The notes under the pieces are model-generated. The model saw nothing but the letters and a program-made list of their open reading frames with translations, ran no database searches and had not been told where the DNA came from. Source: Populus alba (taxonomy: Eukaryota > Streptophyta > Magnoliopsida > Malpighiales > Salicaceae). Taken from it: DNA of 64,000 nt. Within the stretch, counting starts at the first letter, position 1. Each line of letters begins with the position of its first letter. This document shows positions 36,264 through 48,062 of the stretch, piece by piece. A program made the position numbers and the translations under genes. The stretch spans positions 10,756,333-10,820,332 of the forward strand of contig NC_133293.1 in NCBI RefSeq assembly GCF_005239225.2, in the 5' to 3' direction.

Positions 36264-36867
36264 TATCTTTTTATTATTATAATTAGTGTGCCGTAGTGAC
36301 ACTACTCGCATGACTTGCCAACTACACAAGGGTTTGAATGCTTGAAGCTAAAGAATTGTTGAAGTTGCGCAAACTAATTACGTTTATTGGTTGGCTAATG
36401 TTGAAATCAATATGGTTTCATGTGCTTTTGGGGCCAGGCGTTAATGGCTCTTAAAACTCGATTAGGACAGTTCAAAAAATACTAAAAAAAAAACAGAGAG
36501 AGAATGGTTTGGACGGGTTGGGTTCAATCTCCCTATCATGTGCTGGTGTGCGAGGGCTGTGGACCTTGTGGTTGTAATTTAAAGCTCCAGGTCTGTAAGG
36601 AAGTCTCTTTTATTCTATATGCACAACGTAACTAGTCTGAACTTTCTAAAAGAAAATTTTTGATCTTGATAAAAAAATAATAATAATCAAAGTAGATCAT
36701 AGTGAGCCAAGAATAGCAGAGGATGCAATCATTTCTCAAAAATTGAAAGCTTTAATAGCTTGTGTGTGTTTTTGAATTCGAAAATTCTTGGTGGCTTTGG
36801 AAAAAAGAATATTAATAGTAATTAAATTACAACTGATTCACTGACATACAAAAAATAAGTTGGAAAA

Positions 36868-37330
36868 GTCAAATTAAAATAATAATTCAACAAATTATGA
36901 TTTTTTATTCGACTATTATATCGTGTTCAATTTTTCATAAGAATTTTTTGAATCACTACTCTAGCTATTAAAAATAAATTTAGATTTCAAAAATATAATC
37001 TCCGGGGCTTAGTTTTTGTATTTTTATGATTTTTTTTAAATTGATTAGACAAATAGTTATCAATTTAAGTGTTATTGCAATTTAAAACCGTTAAAAAAAT
37101 TGTTATGGTTAGTTGTGATGCACGCAAGCTGGCTCGGACACACCGGATTAAAAAAAAAAAAAAAAAAAAACAAGCATAGGAGGTTTCTGGGGTGGGTCTG
37201 TAATTGATGCATGTTCTGTGTTTTGTTTTTTTCCTTTTAGAAAAACGATGACATTATTTGTTTATATGCACCTAATAATCATCTGGTACTGTAAATTACT
37301 ATTGGTATGATTGTTTTTATCATTGACAAC
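36868..37330. repeat. Segmental direct repeat, copy A
   Basis: Two blocks (about 36880-37100 and 37171-37330) recur in the same order at 38070-38290 and 38736-38905. In this copy they are separated by a short stretch ending in a 20-base poly-A (37150-37170). Confidence 0.75.
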
Positions 37331-38069
37331 AAAAATTAAGTTGGAAGAAGATGTTACAATCTAATTTAACGTCCCCTCTTTCTATTAGTGATGTTCCAGT
37401 GATCAATTATGGGTTTTATGGGTTATATATATATATATATATATATTCATAATCAAATATGGAACACCGGGCCCTTTCCAATGTAGAGGATTTTTTAAAA
37501 AAAAATTATCATAATAAATTAAAAGTTTTGACATAAAACACAATTTGAAAATAATTTAGTGAAATAGTTTACATTGTCGTGCTTTTAATGTGCAATATTT
37601 ATAAAATATTGTTATTTCTAAGAGCAATAAGATAATGTTACATTTTATAATAGCGACATTAAAATATATTGTGTTTTTTAGGCGCGATAACTTAACATAT
37701 AACTTCATTGTCAATTATCTAGTTCAACCAATCAAACTTTTCATATAAAAACCATAATCTTATAAATTTTTCTTTCAAGTATATTTTACGAGTTACAATA
37801 TATATATTTATCCAAATTTTATACTCAAAACAAACTTCAAATAAAATTTTAAAAAATTACTGTTCACATAATAATTGTTCCTTTTCTTTTAGTATTGATG
37901 ATATAGTTGGACTTGCGATAGTATATAATTCTAAGCAGTTAAGTAAAGATTTGTCATGACTAGATAAAAATCTGTCCTAGATAGATTAAGTAGATGCCCC
38001 AATAAATGCATTTATGGACCAGTAAAACAAGTCCACGCCCAAAAAAAGAATTGATGACGTCAAACTAAA

Positions 38070-38905
38070 ATAATAGATTAAAAGGGTTATGATTTTTTAT
38101 TCAACTATTGGATTGTGCTTAATTTTTCACAAAAAAGTTTTTGAATCACTACTCCAACCATTATAAATTTAGATTTCAAAAATATCATCTCAATGATTTA
38201 GTTTTTATATTTTTAAAGTTTTGTTTTAATCAGTCGATCAATTAGTTATGGATTTAATTGATATTGCAATTTAAAACAGTTAACTATCATTATTCACAAC
38301 CATAATATTAAAAAATTTGTTATTTTCTTAAAAGAAATTTTTACTATATTAATTCATTATTTTATATATATTTTATATGCTAATTTTCCATTTTGTTCAT
38401 ACAAATCGCATCGCAATCTCGGTGTCAAAATGTGAACTTCAACAAAGGTCAATTACAGGCCCAGTGGGATTTTTTCTTTTTATTTTGCTCCTTTTTGAGA
38501 AAAAAACGGAAAATTACAGTCCAATCACACCAAGCCTGTTCTCTGTTTGGAACTTTGGATATGGGCAAAAGAATATCAATATTGATCCCACCGAATCTAG
38601 CTGAAACTAGATTATTTTATTGTTGCAGCTGACGGGGAGGTGGGGGGCAACAACCATGCCATGTACCTTTCTCCTATCACGTCGTCACCTGTCATCGTCC
38701 TGTAGGAGTAAAAAATTGCCATGGTTATGACCTGTGTGGGTACAACAAGCATAGGAGGTTTCCGGGGTGGGTCTGTAATTGATGCAAGAGTGTTTTGTGT
38801 TTTGTTTTTTTCCATTTAGAAAAACGATGACAATATGTGTTTATATGAACCTCATAATCATCTGTTACTGTAAATTACTATACGTATAATTATTTTTATA
38901 TTTTA
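38070..38905. repeat. Segmental direct repeat, copy B
   Basis: Second copy of 36868-37330. Here the two homologous blocks are separated by about 450 bases of unrelated sequence (38290-38735), some of it GC-richer. Shared phrases include CAAGCATAGGAGGTTTC and GGGTGGGTCTGTAATTGATG. Confidence 0.75.
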
Positions 38906-39085
38906 AAAATATATTTTTTAAAAAAATATTTTTATTTTAAATTAATATTTATTTTAGTACTTTCAGATTATTTTATTGTGATGATATCAAAAATAAATTT
39001 TTTAAAAATAAAAAATATTATTTTAATATATTTTTAATTAAAATATAATTTAAAAAATAATATTTATCACAATCTACACCACATT
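38885..39085. mobile_element. AT-rich MITE-like copy
   Basis: It shows TGATGATATCAAAAATAAATT, then the AAAAATAAAAAATATTATTTTAATATA core and a TTTAAAAAATAATATTTATCACA end. It abuts the right end of segmental repeat copy B. Confidence 0.5.
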
Positions 39086-39594
39086 TTACCTAGGTCATTT
39101 CAGGAAAAATTCCAGGCCCTTGAGTTACAAGGGCTCCCATTGGCTAGCCTGAGAGCTAATACATTTGAAATGTCCTGGGCTATTTACTATGCATTTTTAG
39201 ATGCTTCCTGAATATGATTTTCAGGAATATAGTTGCCGGTGATCGGATAATTAAGAATGTGATTTTATGAGTTCAGTTGGATATTGTCGGATAACAGGCC
39301 TAGCATCTCGGCTTATCATCTGCGCTTAGGATTTAGAAATTCTTTTATCTGCTAATGCTATCTTCCATCCAAGCCTGATCAATAATTTTATTTAATTTAT
39401 ATACACCATATTGTATATTATCAAATGCACACAGGGTATCTACCTCTATTAAGAAACTTTAAAACAAAATGTCGAGGAGATGATTGGATCGTGGGCCGCA
39501 AAGTAGTCCAACTATTAGCCTCTAATTCTTATAAATTGGATTAACTACGGGATGCACTCCAGTATTCTAGTGCTGTTTTGATTCTGATCAAGGG

Positions 39595-39750
39595 TATTTA
39601 TTACTGTTATAATTATATTTTAAAGTATTTTTTATATTAAAATAATATTTTTTATTTTTTAAAATTAATGTATTAAAATGATCTAAAATATATAAAAAAA
39701 TTAAATTTTTTAAAAATAGGAATTACCATGCATTTCTAAACGCCTCTTAA
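39595..39750. mobile_element. AT-rich MITE-like copy, inverted and diverged
   Basis: It carries the reverse of the shared core (TTAAAATAATATTTTTTATTTTT, then ATGTATTAAAATGATC). The boundaries are approximate. Confidence 0.4.
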
Positions 39751-40104
39751 GTAAATTAAAAGGACTAAAATCAACTTGCAAAACCAAACTTTGCAATTTG
39801 CCCAGGGAGGTTGAGAGGCGAGTTGCAAGGATTAATTATTAACAACCTTTAATCACTTTGATCTAGTACTATCTACCTTTCAGGTATAATTGCAATCGAA
39901 ATTCAATACTTGTACTTTTAAATTGTGGTTTAAGCAACGTGCAGGCGTTGAAGGTAAGAAAACAAAGCTTTAATCATTGATGGAATTTCAAGAAAACTTA
40001 CATTCATTGATGAGAAGCTTGGTACATCAACTGGAACCTTCTCTTATATGTTCTTCAGCGAAGTTCAGAGCAGTGGAATGGTTTGGCCCTTGTTATTAGC
40101 GTGC

Positions 40105-40265
40105 TTTGAAATTGTGTTTTAAATCATATTTTATAAAAAAAATATTATTATTTTTAATTTATTGGATTGTTTTGATTGGCTGATACAGGAATAATTTTTT
40201 TAAAAATTAAAAAATATATTATTTTGATGTATTTTATAAAAACCCTTATAAATGCTTTGAATGCA
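40105..40265. mobile_element. AT-rich MITE-like copy
   Basis: It carries TTGTTTTGATTGGCTGATACAGGAATAA followed by AAAATTAAAAAATATATTATTTTGATG. The family blocks occur in the usual order. Confidence 0.5.
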
Positions 40266-41274
40266 AAAAAAAAAAAACTTAACAATTTATGATTAAAGAA
40301 TTTACATTAATCTGATGGTTATTGATTTGATTACAGCCACGCATGAGAATTCTTTGACACAGAAACATGAATGGGTGTATTTTTGGTAATTTATGTTTTG
40401 TTTTTAGCAATGAAAACTCCAAAACTTACCGGATTACAAAGGAAATTACAAGTTTACAATTACAACCCTACTAATCAACACCTATAAATTACCAACTATC
40501 AAGATATTTTTACCTACAAGTTATATTTACGTGTATATGTGTATAAAAAGAATATAGACAAAATTTACATATAAAAAAATTAAATCAAGAAAATAAGAAA
40601 GAAAAATAAATAATAAAAAAATAAGGATCAAAATTTATATAAAAATAAAATAAAATAAAATTCTAAATGTTAAAATTAAAAAAAAAATCAAAATTGAAAT
40701 ATATAACAATTAAAAAATTAAGAATCAAATTTGCCCTTTAATTTACTTGGCTATATATATATATATATAAAACTAGAGTGAGAAGACAGAAAAACCTCTA
40801 CGTCAAGGGTTGTAGTTTTTTTTTTATTCTAATAGCAGGTAGTCATTTTACCATGTCTTCAAAACTAAAAAGTCTAAACAATCTCTAAATCCCAATTTAT
40901 TTATTTATTTATTTTTGCTCTTAAGAGCAGTACAATTAATTTACCGTGAAAAAAGAAAAGAAAAAAGAAACTAATTCTTCCCACAGCCCATCCACATATT
41001 TTTGGTTAGAAGGGCGAAATAATAACCTGATTGTCGCTATTACAAACACACACGTGTCTGGAGCTAAAGTAACATGGCATTGTTAAAATCCCCCTTCCGT
41101 TTTAGTTTTTTCTTTATATTCTTAAAAAACAAGAAAGGCTTTTCTGTTCTGTCCTCTTCGATCCACGATAAACACGCATATAAAATGGTTCGATGTTTTG
41201 GGGAAGCGAAAATAATTGTTTTCCCTCGAGTTTTTGTTTGTCTGTGAGATTTTCGGTGACGCGGAATAGGCCAT

Positions 41275-41425
41275 GCTTTAAAACTTAATAGTATTTTTTA
41301 AACAAATTTATTAAATTTTTAAATTGCTTTAATATACCAAAATTAAAAATATTTTTTTAATAAATTTTTAATTAAAAAATATTTAAAACTATAATTACCA
41401 ACTCAATTCCAAAACACCTAACTAT
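41275..41425. mobile_element. AT-rich MITE-like copy, diverged
   Basis: Order of blocks: TTGCTTTAATATACCAAAATT, AATAAATTTTTAATTAAAAAATATTTAAAACTATAATTACCA. A further tail fragment (AATATTTTAAAAAATAACCGC) lies at about 42246-42300. Confidence 0.4.
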
Positions 41426-43329
41426 TTAGCAGTTGGATGACTTTTGTTCCCAGGTGGAATGGCGTAAACGAGTCAGTATCGTTGATTAGACTGGCCGTAG
41501 TGGACATCAACGGCGAGAGGCTACAGAAACTCTTAATTATAATAAGATCAGCACCGAAAGAATTATCCTCCTTATTTTATGGCGTCTCAGGAGACTTAAT
41601 CCATGTTTTCTTCTTCTTGACTTGCACGGCTTGACTTTGGAGTTTGCCCATGATTTTAGCGGTTAGCCTTAGCCTTTTATTTTTCTGCCATCAAACATGG
41701 TTGTGATCGGGAGCGAATGTAGAATAATTTTCTAGGGCTCAAAATCAGGATAAATTTAATTTTTTTTAGGGACATTTAGCCCTAGATTATTTTTTTTATA
41801 TAAAAAAAAACTGTCCAGGCTCCCACTTATTCTCTGTCTCCACTTTTGACTGATTACTCGTGATATAAATTTGTTTTTTGAATGGATTTTTATATTTTTA
41901 AAATAAAAATAAATATTTTTTATCTCCTTTACTTTAACATTACCAACATGAGTTACTTCATGAATGCATTTTCTCGAATTAGGGAGGAGACTAGTGCCAA
42001 AAGGAAGGAGTTATTACCTTACAGTACTGTTACCGTGTGATAATCACAAACATAGTGAGTACCTGCACATCGAATGGTTAAGGGGCTGTTTGTGTGGCAA
42101 GAATTATGTGAAGAGTATTACATTGAATCCAACAATCTAACAAGATTATAAATTTCTATAATCCATAAATTTTGAGAAAAAAACTAAATTGAATTATATT
42201 CAAACCGTGGTACATATTCCAATGCTAATTAGAAAGTGAATGCATTTATAAAAAAAATATTTTAAAAAATAACCGCTATCATAATATCAAATAAACTTTA
42301 AATTATTTTAGCATACTTTTTTATTTATTTATCATAATAATAAATAGAACCTAACCTTAAAGAATTTAATTGAACTGTTTAAGAGAAAAATACTGTTCCA
42401 TACTCCATCTACACACCTATGTTTTCTCTCTACATCGCTTGAAGAAATTAAGATAAATCCTCCATCTTTTATTTTGAGATTGAGTTTATATTTTGTGGCA
42501 TTGCCTGTGGTTAAGTTAAGCCCTGTACATACATCAAGATTAAATTCACCCATCTACCTTAAAATAAAGACAAATTATTCATATTCAAATTAAAAAATTC
42601 ATGAAAGTTTTACTTTCTATCACCTCGTGAGATTCGGAAAGGTGTAGTAAGCAAAAGATACTGCAAGAATCATCAAACCATCATTCGTGATATCTTTTTC
42701 TAAATTTACAATTTACAGTTTCTCCCTTGTTTTGAATATGAAAAGATTACAGCAATTATAAATGATAATTGGCAGCCATGTATTGAGTTTTTATTATATT
42801 TTATTAATTATTAATCAGATTAAAATTTAAATATTTATATTTTATTTATCTAATTTCAGATATTAAAAACCATTCATTAATTCCAGTTGATCTACATGGA
42901 ATTCGATTTAAATTACCATACCTAATATAATTTAACCCTTTTCTATACTTGGCATGGGAGCATATGCTAGAATAATTATATCCTCTTTTCTCCCGGGGTA
43001 TTAAAGCAATTTCGACAAGTGCACATTTGCAAAAGATTTCAGCTTTCTATTTTTAATTTGTCGTCCATCGAAACTTGAGAGAGAGAGAGAGAACCTGTGC
43101 TAGAGAGAGAACTATTTTGGTGGCGTTGCGACGGCGGGTTCTCTTATCTGAGAGAGAAGGCACGGTAAATGCTCCACTGACCAAGAGAAGAGATCTCCAC
43201 GCAAAGCAAACTCCTTTCTCTCTGTTTCTTTTCTCTTTCTTAGATCTGCAATTAGTCTAGCATTTAAATATTATTATTTAGCTACCTCTACAGAATTATT
43301 TCACTGAAAAAAAAAAACCCCTTTCTTGC

Positions 43330-43366
43330 TCTAATTTCGTGATAATTATTATCACGGAAATTAGAA
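43330..43366 (+). repeat. Near-perfect hairpin upstream of the KMS-like gene
   Basis: TCTAATTTCGTGATAAT is followed at once by its reverse complement with one extra base (ATTATCACGGAAATTAGA). It would form an 17-18 bp stem with one bulge about 130 bases before the start codon. It may lie in the promoter or in the leader RNA. Confidence 0.7.
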
Positions 43367-43479
43367 CACCTTCTATTAATTTTTATTTATATTAATAGGA
43401 GGGATTTTTTTAAAATATTTAATTATAATTAAGAAGAAGACGAAGATAGAGGGGTTTTTTCTGTGATTTTGATCGGAGC

Positions 43480-43488
43480 ATGTTTTGA
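43480..43488 (+). promoter_or_regulatory. Two-codon upstream ORF overlapping the first in-frame ATG
   Basis: ATG TTT TGA is the nearest upstream ORF. The A of its stop codon is the A of the next ATG (43488), giving a TGATG overlap. It could modulate initiation at 43488 or 43494. Whether the mRNA includes it depends on an unmapped transcription start. Confidence 0.55.
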
Positions 43489-43493
43489 TGGTA

Positions 43494-46400
43494 ATGGGGT
43501 CTGGCAAAGAAGCAACGGCCTCCTCTTCTCAAAACATGGACATGTCTATCGCAGGCAAGCTGCTTCTTCGCTCTCTTTACGCTCTTACTTTCATGATTTC
43601 GATTTCAAGTTATGTCTTTCCTTTTTTTTATTAAATTGAACTGCTATGAATTTTACGTTGATTTGAACCTTTTGGATTTTCCATGTAAGCAGATCCATGA
43701 TCTAACTGCAAAAGAAAATTTTCATTTTTGAATATCTTGTGCCTTCATTTTTCGAGGTTTCCATGTGGTAAAGTTTTGTTTTTTTTTATCTGTTTTATTT
43801 CGGCGGAACAAGGTGGAAATGATTAGGTGAGCGTGTAGGTAATTTAATTTAGCTCAGCATATTGACAGTAGAAAATGTGTATGATAGGGAGAGCTCGTGT
43901 TGCTACTTGTTGGCCTGCTTCCGGTTGAAAAGGAAAACAAGGAACGCCATACAATATGAAGTTTTGAAGGAATGAATTTTTGTACCTGCCAAATTCTATG
44001 TCCTGAGAGAATTGCTGTATTTTGCAGGTCTTCACGAAAGGCATCAGCAGGAACTCGAGAATTTGACGATGACTGGACAACCCTTCAAAACATTGAAGTT
44101 TTTTGTTTTGGCTATGGTTCAATACTGTAAGAGATCAGTATTCTACCTTTTGGCTAGAGGTGGTTGGCTAATGCTATTAAGCACAGTGGTTGCAGCTGTT
44201 GGAATTGTGCTTGTGACCATTGACGGTCCTCATGAAAAGGTATTGCAGCGTATAGAAAATTGTAGGTACTTTGAGTTCACTTAAAGTTATGTTCCTATGG
44301 ATGAAATTATAAGTGAAAGGTTATGTTTTGTATGTTCTTGGATTGCTACTGCCATGGTACTATAGTGTTCCCTATGGTTAAACCTTTTCACATGCATGTG
44401 AATATATTAAGATCTGCATATGCTGTTTATCTCTCTCACTGTGAGCATTCATGTTGTTCCATCATTAACCACTCTACTTGAAATTTACAGAGTGGGATTT
44501 TGCTTACTTGCTGTGTCATGTTTCTGCAGCATGTTGAGGAACTTTCTAATTATCTGCGATTTGGATTGTGGTGGATTGCCCTTGGCGTTGCATCATCTAT
44601 TGGTCTTGGTGAGCAAAATTTACTTTGATGAATATAAAAAAACTCTGGCATTGGGAACAGTGAAGAGTGCCAGCAACTATATGAGTGCTTCGAATTTGGA
44701 GGCAACTTTTGGTGCATGTAATTATTGATAATGTTTTTGTCACATAAGTTACTGTAGTACAAGTTTTTTTCTTAGTTTTGTATTCCAAGGTTTTCAAAAT
44801 CATAAAATCCAACATTGTAGCTGGACAAGGGACCCTTTATCTTTATCATCCTCTTTATCCTTGCCTGATAAACTCTAGTTGCATGGTAGTTAGGCTGTGC
44901 CCTGTGCTTGTAAAGTGTGTCAATTTACTTCTCACATGATTTTTGGTCTATTGTTTTGGCTTCATTCACATAAATTAATTTAGATCTGCAATTCACCGAA
45001 CTTGATCTCTCATCTCTTCTTTTGTTTGTTTTCTTAAATTTTATTTCAGGATCTGGTTTGCATACTTTTGTTCTTTATTTGGGTCCTCACATTGCCTTTT
45101 TCACGATCAAGGCAATGCAATGTGGCCGAGTTGATTTAAAAAGTGCTCCATATGATACAATACAGCTGAAAAGAGCTCCTTCATGGCTCGGCAAAGATTG
45201 CAAGGAGTTTGGGGACCCAGTGTTTCCATTCTCACATGGATTGCGGGTTCCTATTAGCAGCATTTTGTTCCAGGTCCAGATAGAGGCTATTTTGTGGGGC
45301 GTTGGGACTGCACTTGGGGAGCTTCCTCCTTATTTTATCTCAAGGGCAGGTATGCGCTAAGTTTCTGCATTTGTAATACATTTATCTGGTTAAAAAAATT
45401 GCCAAGAATGAAATGCTTATCTCTGATCTTGTGACCATCCATATGCACTGAGGTTGATGTCATACTATCAGACTGAATGTCTGGATTAATATGATAGTTT
45501 GGGGTATCAGACATGATTTTCTTCACAGATTATACAGAGGACTATTTTGGTTTTTCCACTTTTGAGATTATATGAAACCTAGGATCTTAAACCCCGTTTA
45601 TTACTAGGGATGACAATTTAATCCGAACCTAATAGATATCAACTTGAATAGATGGATATTTTTTTTAATGTTACTTTACTCAATGAGTAGTAGGTAAGGT
45701 ATGAATATTGTCAAACCTGACCCAAAACTTGTCCGAACCTAACCCAAAACATATTTAAACACTGTATTGATATATTTTTAGAACATTTAGATTTGTTTTA
45801 ATACAATATGATATATACACTTCTTAATATTAAAATAAAACACGTATATTATATTATAATTTTATAATTTAAATCTGATTATTATTATTGGATCATAAAT
45901 AATAATTAGATAATGAATACCCATATAGATAACCGAAATCTGCTGATAGTTTATGGACATCTAAATTTTTTACTCGATAGGTAACGGGGTAGGGTACATA
46001 TATCAAGAAATATGACCCGTGGGTACCCATTGCCACCCCTATTTATTTCCAAACATGTTTCTATTACTATCAACAACAACAACAACAACAACAAAGCCTC
46101 AATCCCTTCTAGTAGGAGTTGCCTGTAACCAAATCCACCTCAATATCAAGATGTTGAAAGAAAAAAAGAACAAATATCGTGGTTTATTATTCTCAAGTGC
46201 ATATCTGATTCCTTTTTTCTTTCTTTTTTTTTCTTTATGAGACAACTGTTTGTTCTATCTGTTGCCTTTGTTGAGAGTATGGTAGCTGCCGAACATTAGT
46301 TTTGATTTAATATGTTTACCTCTCAGCATAATTGTTCTTGCAAATTGATGTATTTGATTTAATATGTTAACCTCTCAGCATAATTGTTCTTGCAAATTGA

Positions 46401-48062
46401 TTACATCGCTTTGAGCAGCACGTATATCAGGTAGCAAGTTGGATGCCATGGAAGAATTGGATGCTTCTTTAGATGAAAATAGTGGAATCATAGCTACTCT
46501 CCTCACAGCAATCAAACATTGGCTTCTGACCCACTCTCAACATTTGAACTTCTTCACAATTTTAGTGCTTGCTTCGGTTAGTGCAATGCCCATCTATATT
46601 TTATACTAATAAGTTTTTTCTGAAAATAGCTCTGATCGTTCCATGAGAGACATTTTTTTGTTCTCTTGGTACTCATGACTGCATTAAGATCCTTATTGAC
46701 TCTTCCTAGTTGAAATGTTCTGACATGCATTTAATTGCCCTTTTTAAACCTGTTTAATGTTTGTAATCTATCCTCACAGGTGCAATATTTCCTTAATAAT
46801 TTGACATTGTTTTAGTGTTCATGTGGGGCAAATACCAGGTCTGATAACAAATGGGCTTGGCTTCTTACAATTTTTAAAATTTTGTTCAAATTACAAATTA
46901 TATTTTTAGATAATAGTGGCTCTACTCTTGCTGTTTTCATTGTATTTATGAGGTGTGCTTTTCATGAAACATAAGAACAAAGTAATTTTATTCTTCTATG
47001 TCATCAGATACATGACATTGGTACTAACAAGTCCACGTTGATTAGTATCTGTTCATGCCATATTCATTCCTTATTAATGTGCAACTTGCTGATGAGTTAT
47101 ACTATATTTAGGTGCCAAATCCTCTATTTGACCTTGCTGGCATTATGTGTGGACAATTCGGGGTTCCATTTTGGAAGTTCTTTGCAGCAACATTGATTGG
47201 AAAAGCAATTGTTAAAACTCACATACAGGTTTGTGATATTTCTAAGTTTTCTTTATATCTCTCAGACCTTTTAAAAACTTTCAGCTTATAACAAGTTTTA
47301 GGTGCTTTTGTGCTTGAAACTTCAATTCTCTGATTGGTGTTTTGACCATCCTAGTTCTCTTAGTTTGGTATAAATGAATTTTTAACATTGATAATATTGT
47401 CAAGTACTTTAAAATATGGTGGGAAAATGGAAATCAAGAGTTGAAATTAATGTTGATTTGATAAAAGGTGGTGTTGGATGCTGCTTTATTCTTGAATTGC
47501 TTGTGATTGGTCTCTTGGTCAATTGTTTTTTTGGCAGACGATTTTCATTATTTCTGTTTGCAACAATCAACTTCTTAACTGGATAGAGAATGAGTTGATC
47601 TGGGTACTCGGCCTTATACCTGGTTTCGCTCCTGCTTTGCCTCACCTCACAGCAAAACTTCATGCAATGAAGGAAAAATATATGGCACCTGCACCTCCTG
47701 CATCCTCAGATATGAAGGTACCCTGATTGATAGCAATAGCTTCATCTAGATGGTTCTTGTATAAGTTGACTGTAGGGTTCAATTTATTTTTTTTTGCGTT
47801 CAAATGCTTTTAATTCTCGGCAATATTGCATTGATTGTCAGGTCTGTTTCTCATTTACATGCCCTCTTTGTTCATTCATCCCCAGGTCAAAAATTGGGAT
47901 TTCTCATTTGCTGGAATGTGGAACACCGTTGTGTGGCTCATGCTCTTAAACTTCTTTTTGAAAATTGTGAACTCAACTGCACAGAGTTATCTGAAAAAAC
48001 AGCAGGAAAAGGAGATAGCTGCATTGACGAATAGTGCATCAGCTTTGACACATTCAGATTAG
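43494..48062 (+). CDS. KMS1: KMS1/KMS2-like ER membrane protein, VMP1 (VTT/DedA) family
   Basis: Plant relative of vacuole membrane protein 1. In Arabidopsis, KMS1 and KMS2 (killing me slowly) are ER proteins needed for normal ER-Golgi organisation. Eight exons: 43494-43554, 44028-44239, 44530-44608, 45050-45349, 46419-46576, 47112-47228, 47538-47717 and 47886-48062, giving 427 aa in one frame. Intron 1 uses a GC donor (GCAG|GCAAGC); the others are GT-AG. Hydrophobic segments include [14 protein letters not shown] with [36 protein letters not shown] and [17 protein letters not shown]. The family block [13 protein letters not shown] is seen here as [13 protein letters not shown], followed by [22 protein letters not shown] and a C-terminal membrane segment before a charged tail. 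ATG 43494 was preferred to 43488 (two residues longer) for its better context and family length. KMS1 versus KMS2 is not resolved. Confidence 0.93.
46301..46402 (+). repeat. Tandem duplication of 52 bp in KMS intron 4
   Basis: Two adjacent units start TTTGATTTAATATGTT and end GCAAATTGAT, differing by one base in the aligned part (TTTACC versus TTAACC). The second unit ends just before the exon 5 acceptor at 46418. A (CAA)n run is at 46072-46095 in the same intron. Confidence 0.92.

Larger units (their letters stand above)
30640..43479. other. 13-kb gene-free, repeat-seeded region
   Basis: No gene is supported on either strand. Short ORFs such as 31743-32081 (+) and 32402-32644 (-) have no recognised domain. 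The region contains many MITE-like AT-rich copies, listed separately, and two diverged copies of one segment (36868-37330 and 38070-38905). It also has A-runs (37150-37170) and TA-runs. The last ~400 bases (about 43070-43480) are GA-rich and probably belong to the promoter or leader of the KMS-like gene. Confidence 0.6.

Noticed and set aside
41705..41855. Possible MITE with GGGAGCGAATGTAGAA and GTCTCCACTTTT ends
   Set aside because: The ends pair too poorly to call inverted repeats, and no flanking duplication is visible.
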